Assembly (NCBI GenBank): GCA_018881555.1
Contig: JACAXG010000050.1
Location: 3,038,001-3,102,000 of the forward strand
DNA: 64,000 bases
Reading direction: 5' to 3'
DNA from: Amblyornis subalaris
Taxonomy: Eukaryota; Chordata; Aves; Passeriformes; Ptilonorhynchidae
The notes under the pieces are model-generated. The model searched no databases, had not been told where the DNA came from, and saw only the letters and a list, made by a program, of their open reading frames with translations. A program made the position numbers and the translations under genes. Position 1 is the stretch's first letter, and every line of letters begins with the position of its first letter. Below are positions 12,050 to 25,314 of this stretch, one piece after another.

Positions 12050-15000
12050 GATTTGTTCCTTGCACCAACTACTAAGATCTGAGCAGAAGGGTCCTGCATC
12101 TGACAGGAAAAATAAAGGATGTTCCTTTCCATTCCTATCTTTTTTTCTGGGGACACTGTGTGCTAGGCAGAGATGTGAGGGAAGAGGTGCTTCAACTCTT
12201 GCACACAACACATAAATATTCTGGATCTCCAGCAGCCAATCTCCAGTTCCCCAGAATCTATATTTAGCAGCACTAACGAAACTTAAACACCTTGGATTGC
12301 ATTTAACAGATGATTCTTTTTCTTTTTTTTTTTCTTAATCCTTTAACCATTCTCCAGATTGCTGTACTGGTTCCCTCACTTGAATTCCAGGGCCACATGA
12401 TAACTAAGCCATGCCTTGATCAGCTGCTGTTTCAGCCTTAACTCTGTGCTGTGGCTGTGAGGCCCCTTGGTAAGGCTCAGAAAGAGGAACCTGTGATATA
12501 ACTAATACTGGAGCATAGGGTAGGCTTAGTTTCTTGCTCAGTCTTCACTCAGAAGACTTTTTTTGCTCTTATTAAGAAGAGATTGGCATTGGAGAGGTTT
12601 GCATTGCTACGAATTAATGTGATGTCATTTATTAAGGAAATTGTGGGTGGGTGGCTCGTGTAAGGAAAAAGAAGGCATCAGGCCCAAATAGTTGCTTAAA
12701 TTAATTCTCAAAGGAAGTTTTTCAAGATTGCAATGTATTTCACAACAGAAATACTGGCCTATGTAAAAGAAAATAGAGTAGCAGAATTGTTTTAATGATG
12801 GAAGTAATTTGCTATCACATATAGAAGATTTATTGTGTCTCTATTACTACCAGTGGAAAAGGCACTGGGCTGGTTCCTAATTTCAGTGATCATTCACCAC
12901 CCTGTGTGACAAGGTGTGGGGCAGTAATTACTGTTTTTCTGACATATTGTTCCAGCAATCTCTGAGTCAGGGAACTGCTAAATTAGATTAGAGCATGATG
13001 AGATTTCATGAAGAGGGCCTGAGTCACCCCCTCAAACAACCAGGGATGAGAGCTTCCAGGCTAAGCTTTGTCTCTCGAGATGTCCATCCCCACTGCATTA
13101 GTTTCCTAATGGAAAGGGCTGCCAAGTGGTCAGCAAAACAGACCCAGGGAAACATCCTTAAGAACCGCTGACTGCTTCCCTCAAGGGGTGCATGTCACAC
13201 TATTGCTGAGAGCCGGGCACACACAGACTCTAAGTACCTCTTACCTATGCAGAATAATGCAGAACACTTAATGAAAGTCCCTGCTTGGGTTAAGGTATTG
13301 ATCTGAACATGATTCAAAGAGAAGAAATATTTTCCTAAAAATAAAACCTGTATATGAGCTGGACTAGTTCTGTACTATAGACAGCATCACACATGATTAG
13401 GGACCCATAAGGCAATACCAGAAAGTACAGAGCAGAGTTGTTAGTTACTCTGCTGACCTGGGATTTCTAGGCAAAATATACCTTAAATACAATATACAGT
13501 TTCTATAAAAGTTTTTCCTGAGTCATTTTCCTTTGAGAGTGCTAGTCTAAATGCCCCATGTATCCCAGGGGCCACGTTCTTTACTTCAGGGCGCACTATG
13601 GGATTTATGGGAAAGCTGCAGTGAGTAGCAAGAGGTGTGTCACAGGGAAGAAACAGCTTACAGGATGGACTGGAAGCATGAAGGATTTGAATAAGAATTC
13701 CACAATTCTTTGTCATATTGACTTGAAATAAGAACTATTTGTTCCTAAATGTCAAAATATTTAATTTTTTTTTACATTTTTGAATCAGGATTTTCAAAAA
13801 TCTTCTGGTTTATGAAGAAGATACCATTTTCTATGCAGGATGAATATAAAGCTCAAAGTATTAGGAAATTATGAGAAAGATATATTCTGACTTTTCTTCC
13901 TTAGCTGTACTTATTATTTCATTGTGCTTTTTGTGAGTGAGCCTCAGAACAGTTGTATTTCTACACAAATTTCAATCCAGCAATCCTTTGTTGATCTTTA
14001 TGTAAGATGGTTATGTTAAATCTGAATTAGGATTAATATAATGAAGAATCAAAGTGGCATTGGCTGTATAAACTCAAATGCTTAATTTAACATTTATACA
14101 GAAATCAATGAAACTCTTGTCTGTGCCAAGGACCTGACTGGGGTGGAGATTCCAAGTACCTTTCTTTTGAAAAAGAATCCTCCAATTCTAGTAAGTATTC
14201 ATCAACATTAAACAAATAGGGTATTTTTATGCCTTCATCTGTGGGCTTTTTTTCCTTGTAATCTGTACAATTTCATTTCATCTTAGTGACAATTACACAT
14301 CCCTGTAGTCAGACCCACTGAATAATGTAAAACTTACCAAATTTGGACAGACAGATAATGTTAGACTGTGAATGTCATGGAGAAACAGCTCCTGCAGTAC
14401 AGTGGGCTCTCTAGACTTTAATGTGAATTCAGATGACTCACTAGATAGCTCTGTGTCAGAGGAAAGAGCAGAAATGATAAACCATTTTCTCTTTATTTCT
14501 TTATAATTCTTTCAGTAGTACAGGAAATAGAAATTTTCTTTTTGGAAAATAGAAATAGTGGTGGAAGCTCAAGGAGACAACTGCAGGCCATCAACATGGT
14601 GAAAGATCAGAACATTAGAACAAAAATGACAAAACAACATCTATCCCATCCCTTTCCTAAGTGCAGCTGCAAACTTCTTCAGCTGAATTTTGTCTGATCA
14701 TTGCAAAGACTTTACATGACACAAGACCTGTTTCCCATCTGGCATAAATCAACAGAGGCACAGAGAACTCAGATGAGGAAGATCTTTCCTAAAGGCTCTT
14801 TCATGAATCAATGACAGGTGTTTCCTGTCATTCAGTCATGGGTTTCTGAAGCATTGACAAGGAACCATCAGGCCTATGCCACTGTCCCCTCCAGCAGTAG
14901 CTGGGAATCTTGCTTTATTCACTGTGAATTTTGATTCATGTTAAAAAAACATCAAAAGTCTTTAAATACAAGAGAATTTTCAAAGAAACCTTGGTCTTAC

Positions 15001-15851
15001 CGTAAACAGATCTTTACATCCTATATCACAAGTGATATAAAATTACACTCAGCTCAGTTTGTCATGTGAAAATCCTTTTTTTGTCCTGTCTATTTGAGTC
15101 AAATGAAAATGTGTTGGTGGTTAAAAGGCTTCTACTTTCTCACTTTACTATGTATCTTATTGAGCTGTGGGAGACTTGCATTCCTATTTGTTGACTGCCT
15201 ACAGTCAACAGCTTACAGTGACTTGCATTTCAGAGTGCAAGAAGATANAATGTGGAAAACAGCATGAATACAAAATAATCCAACTGTTCTCTGCATGCAT
15301 CTGCTGGAGCTGGATAGGAAGCCCCTGCATGGTGTTTACTATTGTGCTTTGACCTCTTACATAATGCTGAGCAATTTATTACTCTCTGAGTCCATTAATC
15401 AAACCTAGTTGAAAAATTAATTTTTGTGTGGTAAGAAGGAAGGGGGGCAGAAATAGACAATTTGAAGTTGAATTTGGCAATGTGCTCCAGTTAAACCAAA
15501 GAGGACAGGATTATAAAAATACTGAAAGATACTTTAATGAATTGTTTCATGTTGGAAAAGTAGATAAATTATTTCAATGCCTCCAGAAAGAAATACATTA
15601 GTTGGCTTTAAAATCACATCTCTCACTTTGCAATTAACATACAGAAAAAGCTGAACATTTGATTTGATTCAAAATGTTCCAGTTTGTTGGTTGGCTTTCT
15701 TTATCAGAGAAAAATATCCATTTAATTTCCATCCAGAAAATTTTTTTGTTGTTGTTTTTTTTCTTAAGTTTGGCAATGGATTCAGAAAAAGTCTTTATTT
15801 GTCTAAACATGCTTAGATTTAAGCTATCGGAAATGTCATCTGTCAGGCAAG
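12050..15851. other. Intergenic sequence, nothing recognised
   Basis: AT-rich, high stop density in all frames, no repeat ends noticed up to the solo LTR. Confidence 0.6.
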
Positions 15852-16435
15852 TGTGTGGTTTAACCCCAGCTGCCAACTGAGCCCCACACAGACGCTCACT
15901 TCCTCCTCACTGCTGGGATGGGGGAGAGAATCAGAGAAGTGAGAAAACTCGTGGCTTGAGATAGAGACAGTTGAACAGGAAAGCAAAACTCCGTACACAA
16001 GCAAAGCAAAACAGAATTCCTTCACTGCTTCCCATGGGCAGGCAGGTGTTCAGACATCCCCAGGAAAGCAGGGCTCCATCACATGTGCTGATTGCTTCAG
16101 AAGACAAACACCGTCACTTCAAATGTCCCCTCCTTCCTCCTTCTTACCCCAGCTCTATATGCTGAGCATGATGCTGTATGGTCTAGAATATCCCTGTGGT
16201 CAGTTGGGATCAGCTGTCCCAGCTGTGTCCCCTCCAAAATCCTTGAGCACCCCCAGCCCACTTGCTTGTGGGATGGGGTGGGAGGCAGAAAAGGCCTTGG
16301 CTCTCTGTAAGCCCTGCTCGGCAATAATTAAAACATCTCTGTGTTATCAACATCATTTACAGCACAAATCCAAACCACAGTCCCGTACCAGCTACTGTGA
16401 AGAAAATTAACTCTATCCAATCCAAAACCAGAGCA
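15852..16435 (-). mobile_element. Solo LTR of an avian endogenous retrovirus (minus orientation)
   Basis: Read on the minus strand, this 584-bp element starts TGCTCTGGTTTTGG and ends ...AACCACACA, the TG...CA form of a retroviral LTR. The blocks AAACATCTCTGTGTTATCAAC, CAGTTGGGATCAGCTGTCCC and TGGTTTAACCCCAGCTGCC (given in plus orientation) are ones I recognise from a common bird LTR. A weak TATA-like CATATAGAG lies at about 16155-16163 (minus), and the expected poly(A) hexamer near 15970 looks mutated. Flanks GCAAG (15847-15851) and GTAAG (16436-16440) look like a 5-bp target duplication with one change. No gag, pol or env sequence adjoins it, so it is a solo LTR left by recombination. Five-base duplications fit an ERVL-type element; that class call is an inference. 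Confidence 0.88.
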
Positions 16436-16440
16436 GTAAG

Positions 16441-18204
16441 AAAATGTTTTGCAGCAAGAATCAATAGTAAAAGTGGAACAAGATTTATACTGTAGCTCCC
16501 TAAATCAAGCTCAGAGGATGTTATTATGGCTGCNTTCCAATTTAAGTGATCCAGGCAGATGATCAGACACAAGAGATTGGCCCCTCACAACTCAACAGCA
16601 AAACTGCAAAAAAACCCCCAGTGCTTCTACTTGCATTATTTCAGCGCCATGTACAGAGCCAAAATGTGAGCTCTACTCAGCTACCAAAGAAATTCCAGGT
16701 AAATGAGGATATAAATCTCCTGCAACTTAGCATCCTCCATCAGTGCAGCTCCTAGATATCCACTGTGCATCCTGTGGGTGCGCAATTCAGAGTTCCCCAT
16801 GCCATGGCTGAAAGCTTCACTCTAAGAAAAGACCCAAGCTCTTATTTTCATATTTTGAACCTCTGTTCTTTCAGCTATAGTGCATAGCTACAATTAATAG
16901 CTCCTTGTTTATTTTATTCTTTAGAAATTACATGTTTCTCTTTTGGAGCCTGGAATACATGTATATAATCTAGCTACAAAATGACCTGACGTTAACACAT
17001 AACAAGCTGCTAAAAGTTATCATTTCATTCCAGATCCAGATCAAACCTGAATGGCCCCAAATGCTATGGTATTGAAATGGAAATGTTTCTGCTCAGCATT
17101 AAAANCAATTTGACTACCTGAGGAAGAAGAGTGGCAATATGTGCAAAGGCCTGCTCTCAAAAAGAAACCATTTTTCCCCTCAATGCCGTGTTTATTTCCT
17201 CTGGTGCTGCAGATGGGGTGGCTTAAACTGCAGAATAGCACACATGTTTGAGGATTAAGCACACAGTGCTGTGCCTTCTCTGTCTTTTCTTCACACTGCT
17301 GACCTGTCCTACTTTTGTTTTATTAATTTGAACATCTGTGAGGCCTCCTGATGTTTCCAGAAAATTTTATGACCATGAAGAATTTGTGTAAATTTAATGC
17401 ACCATTTGAGTAACTAATATCATTAGTAAGATATTAGTAGCATTAGGCAATGAAAGCAAGTATGTCTCTTCTGCAAAACTGTAAATTTTCTTTAAAATAC
17501 TGACAGACACTAAGAAAGAAGCCGGTGTTGCCCAAAGTCCATTGGAATGGATCTTTGCATACACAAGAACAAAAACTTGCTATATATGCAGTTACAGAAT
17601 ATACATTGAAGAATCTTACAACTATAAAGAAAGGTCAGAGTCAGAACATTTACTATAAGTGTAATTTGAGAGAAAAAAACTAAACAAGGTACAGCAGCTT
17701 TCTACACTTACATTCCTTGGATTAATAGCCATAATTATAATTTGCAATGTGAATTATTAAAATGTGCAAAAAATCATGATAAATAGATGTGCACTTTGGG
17801 GAAAAGAGAAGAAAAACAGTTTCCCAGAAGCCAGGGTGCTCTGCATGTGGAAGGAAGGGACATGTGAGTGAGACTGCCTGAGTTTTAGGTTTTGAAGACC
17901 TATCCCAGAAAAGGTGATGTGTACTTTTGGCTTCACCACCTTACACAGTGGGAGTTTAATCATGTCTGGCACCAGCTGTTAGTTTGAAATTACACTAATG
18001 AATGTTCATTTTCTCCTCGTAAGCTGCTCTGCTCTGAGAGCTAACAAAGCCTGTCTCCTTATGCATTTGCATGTCACCTCCTACCGCCACCCCACTGTCA
18101 TGGCACCAGCCTCTGTCAACCCCTCCACCACAAAGTTTTGTTTCCTTTCAGGTTTTCTAGAGCATCTACCTTCTGCCAAGCATTCAGAGAACTTGTTCCA
18201 GAGC
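16441..18204. other. Intergenic sequence, nothing recognised
   Basis: AT-rich; single Ns near 16534 and 17105. No gene or repeat end identified. Confidence 0.6.
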
Positions 18205-18340
18205 CCCTGGGCTGGAAGGGACCCTGGAGACCATGCGGTCCCAGCTTCTGCTGAAAGCTGGTGTTCATCCAGGACCTCATCAGCCCAAGCCTGGAGTTTC
18301 CCTCCCCTAGACACTTGCACAGTAATGCCCCTATAGTTCT
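18205..18340 (-). mobile_element. Probable old CR1 fragment
   Basis: GGGCTGGAAGGGACCCTGGA followed by a GAxCAT...GTCC...CTGCTGAAAGC pattern resembles the reverse complement of the CR1 3' UTR, which in birds typically reads CTGGAAGGGACC..GGAGATCATC..GTCCAAC. Divergence is high and the end repeat is missing. It could also be another old LINE; alignment would decide. Confidence 0.5.
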
Positions 18341-20479
18341 CCTTCACATCCCCACTGGTCCTTCACCAGCACCTCCAAGCATTCACCACCCACCCCCCTG
18401 TGGTCTGCGGCTGGGCAGAAGGCAGTCTGGGGCTACTGAGCCACATGTTCATTGGGCCAACATGTCAACAGAGCTGCCAGCAGCTCACTTCCCAGGAAAG
18501 GGAAGGGAGAGATGTGGCCCTTCTCCCTTTTAGCACTGACAAGGTTTCCCTTCTCCATCTGTGCGTTGTTTTACATNTGACACACGTGAAACCTTACTGT
18601 CCCTTGCAACTACACCTCTATCAGATGTGGCTGAGCATGGGCTATAGGCTCAAAAGCTGCCAGGACCATGCTGGCAAAGAGGTGGTATGGTGCTTCAGGG
18701 AATTCCCTGTGGCTCCCATCTCTGGGTGCCTCACTGCAACCTACTGAAGTGCCCCCTCAGAGGAACTAGGGTGATAGTAAGGGGAGAGCAAAAGGAAGCC
18801 TGGAGCATGTGCCTAAGGCTCCCCTCAAACCACCCCAGTCCTCTGGAGCAGAGCAGACCTCTCGTCTGGAAAGGAGAGGTCTCTTCATGTCTCAGTGCTA
18901 ACAAAATAAACATAATTGCTATTAACAATGATTGCTTTTAATGGAGCTGTGTGGTGCACAAAGATAGAAATGTTCCCTTTATGAAAGTTTGTACAAACAG
19001 CAGCTGCTGACAAGTCTCCTTGTCTCCTAATATTTCTTCATTAACCTTCAGACTTCTGCTGAAGCACATACTGTCCTCACAAACACAATACAGAACAACT
19101 TCTCCAGAATAATTCCAAGAACCTTTATCAGTATTGCGTTTACTTGCCAATACCCATCCTAGCTGTTACATGTCACAATGGCCTGACAGGGAGAATAAAA
19201 TTGGTGCTGACATGGGGTAATTCTACTTTTCCTCCTAAGTGGAGCTAACAAACTGTTCTGTTTAAAGACCCACTAAGAGAAACAGCAAAATTAAGCCTAG
19301 GGATGTTCCTCACCTTAAAAGAGTGCCTTTTCACATGGCCCCTGTAATAAGGAACGAGGCTGGCAGAATGTGCTCTGGCCTGCTTCGAACTGTAAGATCT
19401 CATGATTGATTTACATCCATACAACGACTAACTGCAGTGGGGTTTAGCTTCAGTTGTGGCCTCTTCCCAGGCCATGAAGCCCTACAAATTTTCAGTACAC
19501 TTACTGGGATCCTGAAGATAAAAGTCTTGGAGTCAGAAAGCTCTTGAGCTAATGCCTTAGTTTGCTACAGAGATTGGGACAAACACCTACAAACAGCTTC
19601 TACCCCGGCGGGGGCAAGACTCACAGGGCTGGCCACTTCTCCTTTTTATGGGAATCTAGTGTCCTGTGGTTTTGAGCAGGGAATTTCTGGGTCACGCACT
19701 GGACTAATGGCCACTGAACAAGGATGAGCGTATGCGGTGGGGGCACCTGGCTGTGCCAGAACTATCCTGTGCCAACAACCTGGAGGGGACACATGCCCAC
19801 GTGGACCAAGGGCTTTGGAAGCACTGAGCCCAAGCATCTCAGAACACCTGCACAGAGCAGTGCCACAGGAGCAGCAGGATACACGCACTGGCTGTACCAN
19901 GTTTGATCTGACAGTGTGGGCAGGTCTGGACCAACTTCAGCATTTCTGTGAAAAGTTCAGCATGGCCTTTCAAAGATCCCAGTCAGCACAGCACTGAACT
20001 CATGATGCAGTTAATGTGCCTGTGTCTTAGTGACTTGACTAGGATCTGAGTTTTAATTTCTGGCTTTGCTGAACTCAGTTTCATCTGACAAACAGTGGCC
20101 TCAGAAGCACAGTGTGTCTGGCACCACCAAGGTTTGGAAAACATACTGGCTTATGTTATTTCAAAAGAAGTAATTTTTTCTTAAAATAAGAGGCTATTCA
20201 AAGACACAAGAAGGCAAATAAAAATTGAAAGTACCAAAATATGGATAGCTGTAAATCATGCAAGGAGTGATTTTCCAGTTCAGACATGCTTTTTATGAAC
20301 TGTTCATGGACTGTCTCACTGTAACTATGTGATTGATCTGAATAGTTCACAGAACAAATACATCGAATACAGAAGATGGTAACTTCTCTGTCCATGCAGG
20401 TTTGAGGATATATGAACTGTTTCAGCATTTTTAACTCTGAAGGACAGCATTTTTGTTAAAATCAATTTGGTATGTTATA
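18341..20479. other. Intergenic sequence with GC-rich patches
   Basis: 18341-18890 and 19560-19920 are moderately GC-rich and partly open on both strands. No protein family is recognisable, and old unrecognised repeats are the likeliest explanation. Confidence 0.45.
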
Positions 20480-21512
20480 TGCTTGTATTTTGGTTGTGTG
20501 ATAAGCTTTTGGTTGTGTGGGGGGCTACAGAGGTGGCTTCTGCAAGAAGATGCCAGAAGCTTCCGCTATGTCTGACAGAGCCAATGCCAGCTGGCTCCGG
20601 GGCTGCTGCCAGCAGCCAAAACCAAGCCCATCAGTCACAGTGGCAGTGCCTCTTCATATACTGAAGAAGGGGAAAAAAAACCCTGCTGCAGAGCAATACC
20701 TGGAGAGAGGGATGCAAATAGAGAGGAACAGCTCTGCAGGCACCAAGGTCAGTGCAGAAGGAGCAGGAGGAGGTGCTCCAGGCACTGGAGCTGAGATTCC
20801 CCTGCAGCCCGTGGTGAGGACCATGGTGAGGCAGCTGTGCCCCTGCAGCCCATGGGGGTCCATGGTGGAGCAGAGATCCACACGCAGCTCANGGAGCAGC
20901 CCCATGCCAGGGCAGGTGGATGCCCAAAGGAGGCTGTGACCCCATGGGACACCCATGCTGAAACAGGCTTCTGGCAGGACCCGTGGCCCCTTGCAGAGAG
21001 AGAGGAGCCCACGCTGGAACAGTTTGTGAAGAACTGCAGCCCGTGGGAAGGAGTTCGGCTTGAGAAGTCCATGGACGACTGTCTCTCATGGGAGTAACCC
21101 CACACTGAAGCAGGGGAAGAGAGGGAGGAGTCCTCCCCCTGAGGAGGAAGGAGCGGCAGAGACAACATGATAAACTGACTGTAACCCCCATTCCACATCT
21201 CCCTGCTCCACCCGCGGGAGGAGGCAGAGAAATCAGAAGTGAATTGAACATAGAAAAAAGGGAGGGGTGGGGGAAATGTGATTTTAAGATTTGGTTTAAT
21301 TTCTCGCTAGCCTACTCTGATTTTGATTGGTCATAAATTCAATTAATTTCCTGACTGTGTTCTGCTTGTGACGGTAACAGGCGAGTGATCTCTGCCTGTC
21401 CTTATCTCAACCCATGACCCTTGTGTTCCATTTTCTCCCCCTGTCCATCTGAGTAGGGGAATGATAGAGCAGCTTTTTTGGGCACCTGATGTCAATCAGG
21501 GTCAATCCATCA
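20480..21512 (+). mobile_element. About 1-kb avian ERV LTR with internal tandem repeat
   Basis: The element begins near TGCTTGTATTTTGG and ends near GGGTCAATCCATCA. Its order is a U3-like part with GGCTACAGAGGTGGCTTCTG, a TATA-like TTCATATACTGAAGAAGG at about 20653, a GC-rich middle (20800-21090) of degenerate 40-55-base units centred on GCAGCCCGTGG, then GGAAGGAGCGGCAGAGACAA and a U5-like end with TTATCTCAACCCATGACCC. The same opening and middle occur in the truncated copy at 56511-57046. No internal viral genes adjoin it. I found no clear target duplication. The poly(A) position reads CATAAA (21332) where related copies have AATAAA, from memory. Open frames of 80-149 codons on both strands across 20517-21251 are by-products of its GC-rich repeat. 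Confidence 0.82.
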
Positions 21513-21597
21513 AAATGATTTTTTTTTCCAAATACTTCTGAGGTGAAGGCTGGAAGACAGACACTGATGCCAAAAGGCTACCACCATTACTATGCTT

Positions 21598-21665
21598 CAC
21601 AATCACAGAATCACAGAATCATTTAAGTTGGAAAAGACCTTTAACATCATCAAGTCCAACTGTGA
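21598..21665 (-). mobile_element. CR1 LINE, short 3' end
   Basis: AATCACAGAATCACAGAATC followed by TTGGAAAAGACCTTTAACATC and ATCAAGTCCAAC is the reverse complement of a CR1 3' terminus. Only about 65 bases are present, a very short 5'-truncated insertion. It lies about 90 bases after the end of the LTR at 20480-21512. Confidence 0.88.
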
Positions 21666-24600
21666 ACAAAAGAGAACTCCCACTGATACTTCATAAACAT
21701 CAACATTTAATCAAGGGAAGAGACTTAATGATGTAACAAAGGAATAATTTCAGTTGTTAAGCACAAGGGTTTTTAATACAAATATGCTCATTAAGAGTGA
21801 ATTAAATAGAAAAAACTTTTGAAGGACAATGACTACCATGTTTCCTGTGAGGCCAGAGTGCTGAAGTGCCAACGAGAGAGCAGAGAAGATTATGACTCAC
21901 AAACCTCTGCCACGGGGCTCTGTGCTCTTGCTGTCGCAGTGACGACCACCACTATGACTGCTCGAAGATGTAAGCCCCGAGCCCTTCTCTCGACTCCTGT
22001 TTATGCTTCGCTATTCATGCTTCTTTCTGGTTCCTAAAGTTTTCTCTTTTCATAGGAAAGATCCATTACGCAATTAGATCGTGCTTTAGATTAGCGCAAT
22101 GAGTGATGGAGGGATGTGGCTTGCATCAGATTTGGAGCCTTTGACTTTCCTGTCCTGAGTCGGTGGAAAGGCAGCCTTTGTTGTTGCCTCATAATGATGG
22201 AGTCAGTCAGATGGGGATGGAGATGGAAAGTAAACAACTCACAAGAAAAATGCATTTAATGAGTATTACACATAAAGGATACCACCAAAAATGTTGTATC
22301 CTCCCCTAGCTGGTACATAATTCATGGGTTTTGGTNAAGAGAGAAGATCACAGAGAATGGGAGGGTTGAGAAACACCAGAGCCTCCTTTGACAAACCTGC
22401 TGTAGCAGACCAATGGATCAGACATCCTTGCTGCCATGAGTCAGTAGTAGAGTCAGGCCAAACAGCATCTTCAGTACTTTTGTGGTCCATTTTCTCCTGG
22501 CTTGTCTTTTTCTTGTCTCTGGAGCTCTCTGCCTGGCTCCCCTACTTTTGAGAAAGAGGTGTTCCTGCACAGAAGACCTCAGCTTTTCTCTCCTGTGTCC
22601 ATACCTGGTACTTTCTCACTGTGTATTTTCTCTGGTCCACTCATCTACCCTCCCTGGACACGGACTGCCAACACTGGCCCTGCACTCCCACAGCTTTTCT
22701 GTCCCCAGCAGCCTGTCTCCAGCCAGAATAGCTGTGGCACCCAACTTTCAAAGGCTGATCCATTTTGGTAGATTTCTATTTCTCAAAGTAAGATAAAACC
22801 ACTGGGGAAAAAACCAAACCAAAAAAAAAACCCACAAAAATCTGTTTTAAATGAAAATATTTTAGTTAGCTTCAGGTTATTAAACAATTTTTAACTTTCA
22901 GTGAAATTTAGATTTCTAAAAATGTAGTTTTTTAAATTTGAGAGTTGGCACTTTTTGTGTTAAAACTGTTGGGAAAAATGTTGAAAAAATATTTCAACAA
23001 AGTCCCTTCTCCCTTTTAGACAAAACTAGTTGCTGAACTGAAATGTGTTAGGTTTAGCGTCGTTCCACAATGAATTTGAATGGAATTTATTATAAAGAAC
23101 TGTCACATTTAAAAAGATGTAAACTCAACTGAAAGTCTGAATCAGTTAATACTATAAAAATTTTCACCCAACAATAATTTCTCACTTCTGAGTTAGTCAC
23201 AATCACCAATTAGGTGTAGGCACAAGCAACACAGCTTTACCTTTGAAGCTAAGGATTTGTAATCATCACAAAATTATATCTGTCTCCTTCAGGTTCCAGG
23301 ACATTAAATAATTCCCATTGAAAACTGCTGGTCGGCACCAACAAAAGAGCCTTCCCTTGCTGTCCAGTACTTCCTTATAGAAGAAAGCCTTGTACTCCTA
23401 TATCATAATTCAACATTATTCTGAATCTAGGGTTGACTGAAATTTTTCTGAACAGAGTATTTTTATTAGAGAAAATATGCAGTGAAATGGAATATATTTC
23501 CACAGGAATATATTGACTTTTGTAANAAAATAATGGAACGCTTTGAAGAAATTCAGTGTGCTTCATTTGGACTTAATAGGTTATGAATGAGGTTGAAGCT
23601 ATTCCAAACAAAGGTCCTTACCTTATGAGTCAAAATACTTGAAAAAGAGCTGTTTGAAACGTTCAAATTATAATTTCTTGAATTCTTACACCATGATGAA
23701 CAAAAAAAAGGTTGTATTTTCCTTTCAGTTCAGGTCAAAAGGAAAAGTCAAAGAAGAAGCCTTCCATGGTGGAGAAATTCTCTATATTGACCAACTCTAT
23801 TGCAGTATCATTAGCTGAACAATACGTGCAGTCGCACCATGAAGTCACACGTATTTTCAGATTGCTATAACTTCCCATGTAATTTTACTCCAGAATTTAA
23901 GAAAGCATTAAAATAGTCACTAGCTAATGAAGGTGGGGAAAAAAACTTGTTAAGTAAAAGTAGATTTGCATTGTGATACCTTTGTAAACCTGCACAAAGC
24001 ACATACTTCTGCGAGGAGTTTGCAGTTCATCTCTGTGAATTACTAAAATGAAGACTGACAATAATTCAAATATATTACCTTTTCACTGATGATGATTTGA
24101 GCAGGAACACCAAGCTAATGTGTTTATCTGCCAGTAATAAATGGAATGACAAGCAGGGATGAGCAATAGCTGGTGCTGCAGACTGCAGGGGTGAGGATGT
24201 GGGCTTCGGTCTGACATCAGCTGCTCTCGGTTCAGGTCAAGGTATCGCTAAACTGCTGTCTCCCAGCTGCTCATCGCATCTTCCTCTCTAATTTCTCATC
24301 TCTGTTGGTTTAGCAGCTCAGCTGAGAGATCTGGGTTACAAAGGGAAGCAAGTATTTCACATAGCAGTGGGTTTTAATTTGGACCACTGTGCAGAGGCAT
24401 GTTACCGACTATGAGCCAAACAGGCAAGTTAGTAGAAGCTGTCCCCCCCAGCAGGATTCTTTGCAATGCCCTTTCCCTCAGGACTTACAGCTGGATGCAC
24501 GTAAACCTTCAGGCAATTTTTGGTGGGAGTGCTCAAATACTTCTGGAATTAATCCAGAAACAAGCATGCCAGTAATTTTAGGGTAGTTTGTCTTGCAATT

Positions 24601-25314
24601 TCAAGTTAAATCTTTAAATAAAATGATCATTGCAGCTTTTGCTCTAAGGGACAATTTTAAATTTTACAGTGTGCAGAAAAACTAACACATGTAAAGGCTT
24701 GAAATAAATAAAAAGAAATAAGAGCCACTGAACATTTCAGCTGGTGAAAAACTTAATTGAGGCAAATTTATTTACAATAACAGAGTCACTCTTCCCTGCC
24801 CCACTGCAAGTATACTACATGTTTCCACATTTCATTAAAAACTCAAATCCAAACAATATTGATTCAGGATGGCACCATGTTCCCTGGAAGTAGTTTACCC
24901 ACTTTGTGATCCAATTTTCCTCTATAGAAAAGTTTTTCTGGCTAAGATGCTTTTTTGGTTTTTTTTTAATATGGAAGGTATCATAAAATCAGTAATGTGT
25001 GCAGAGTATCCAGATTATAGGGTGCTGGATCTACACGTCCCATTAGGAATCCATTTTCTTTCACGACCATCAAATTGACACAACAAGAATCCCTCCTTTT
25101 TTTTCATTGACATTGAGAACTCACAATATTGGGTTCTTCTCTAAAATACAGTAAATGTGCGCAACGGTGTCAAACGTGCCTTACTCTACAGTCCAATGTT
25201 TGCAAGAAGTCACACACAAGGACAGACTGCAGATGAAATGAACTCAGCATTTCAGTGTAACAGTTTTTTGAATAAGGATTAAAATACTTTCAAGGTCTTT
25301 GCTCATTCCTAGCA
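21666..25314. other. Intergenic sequence, nothing recognised
   Basis: Mostly AT-rich. The pyrimidine-rich stretch at 22480-22790 gives overlapping short open frames without family resemblance. Confidence 0.55.

Noticed and set aside
20517..21251. Open frames of 86-149 codons on both strands
   Set aside because: They lie inside the LTR and come from its GC-rich repeat array; no retroviral protein motif is present.
15852..21512. Possibility that the two left-flank LTRs bound one provirus
   Set aside because: They belong to different families, point in opposite directions, and no gag/pol/env-like sequence lies between them.
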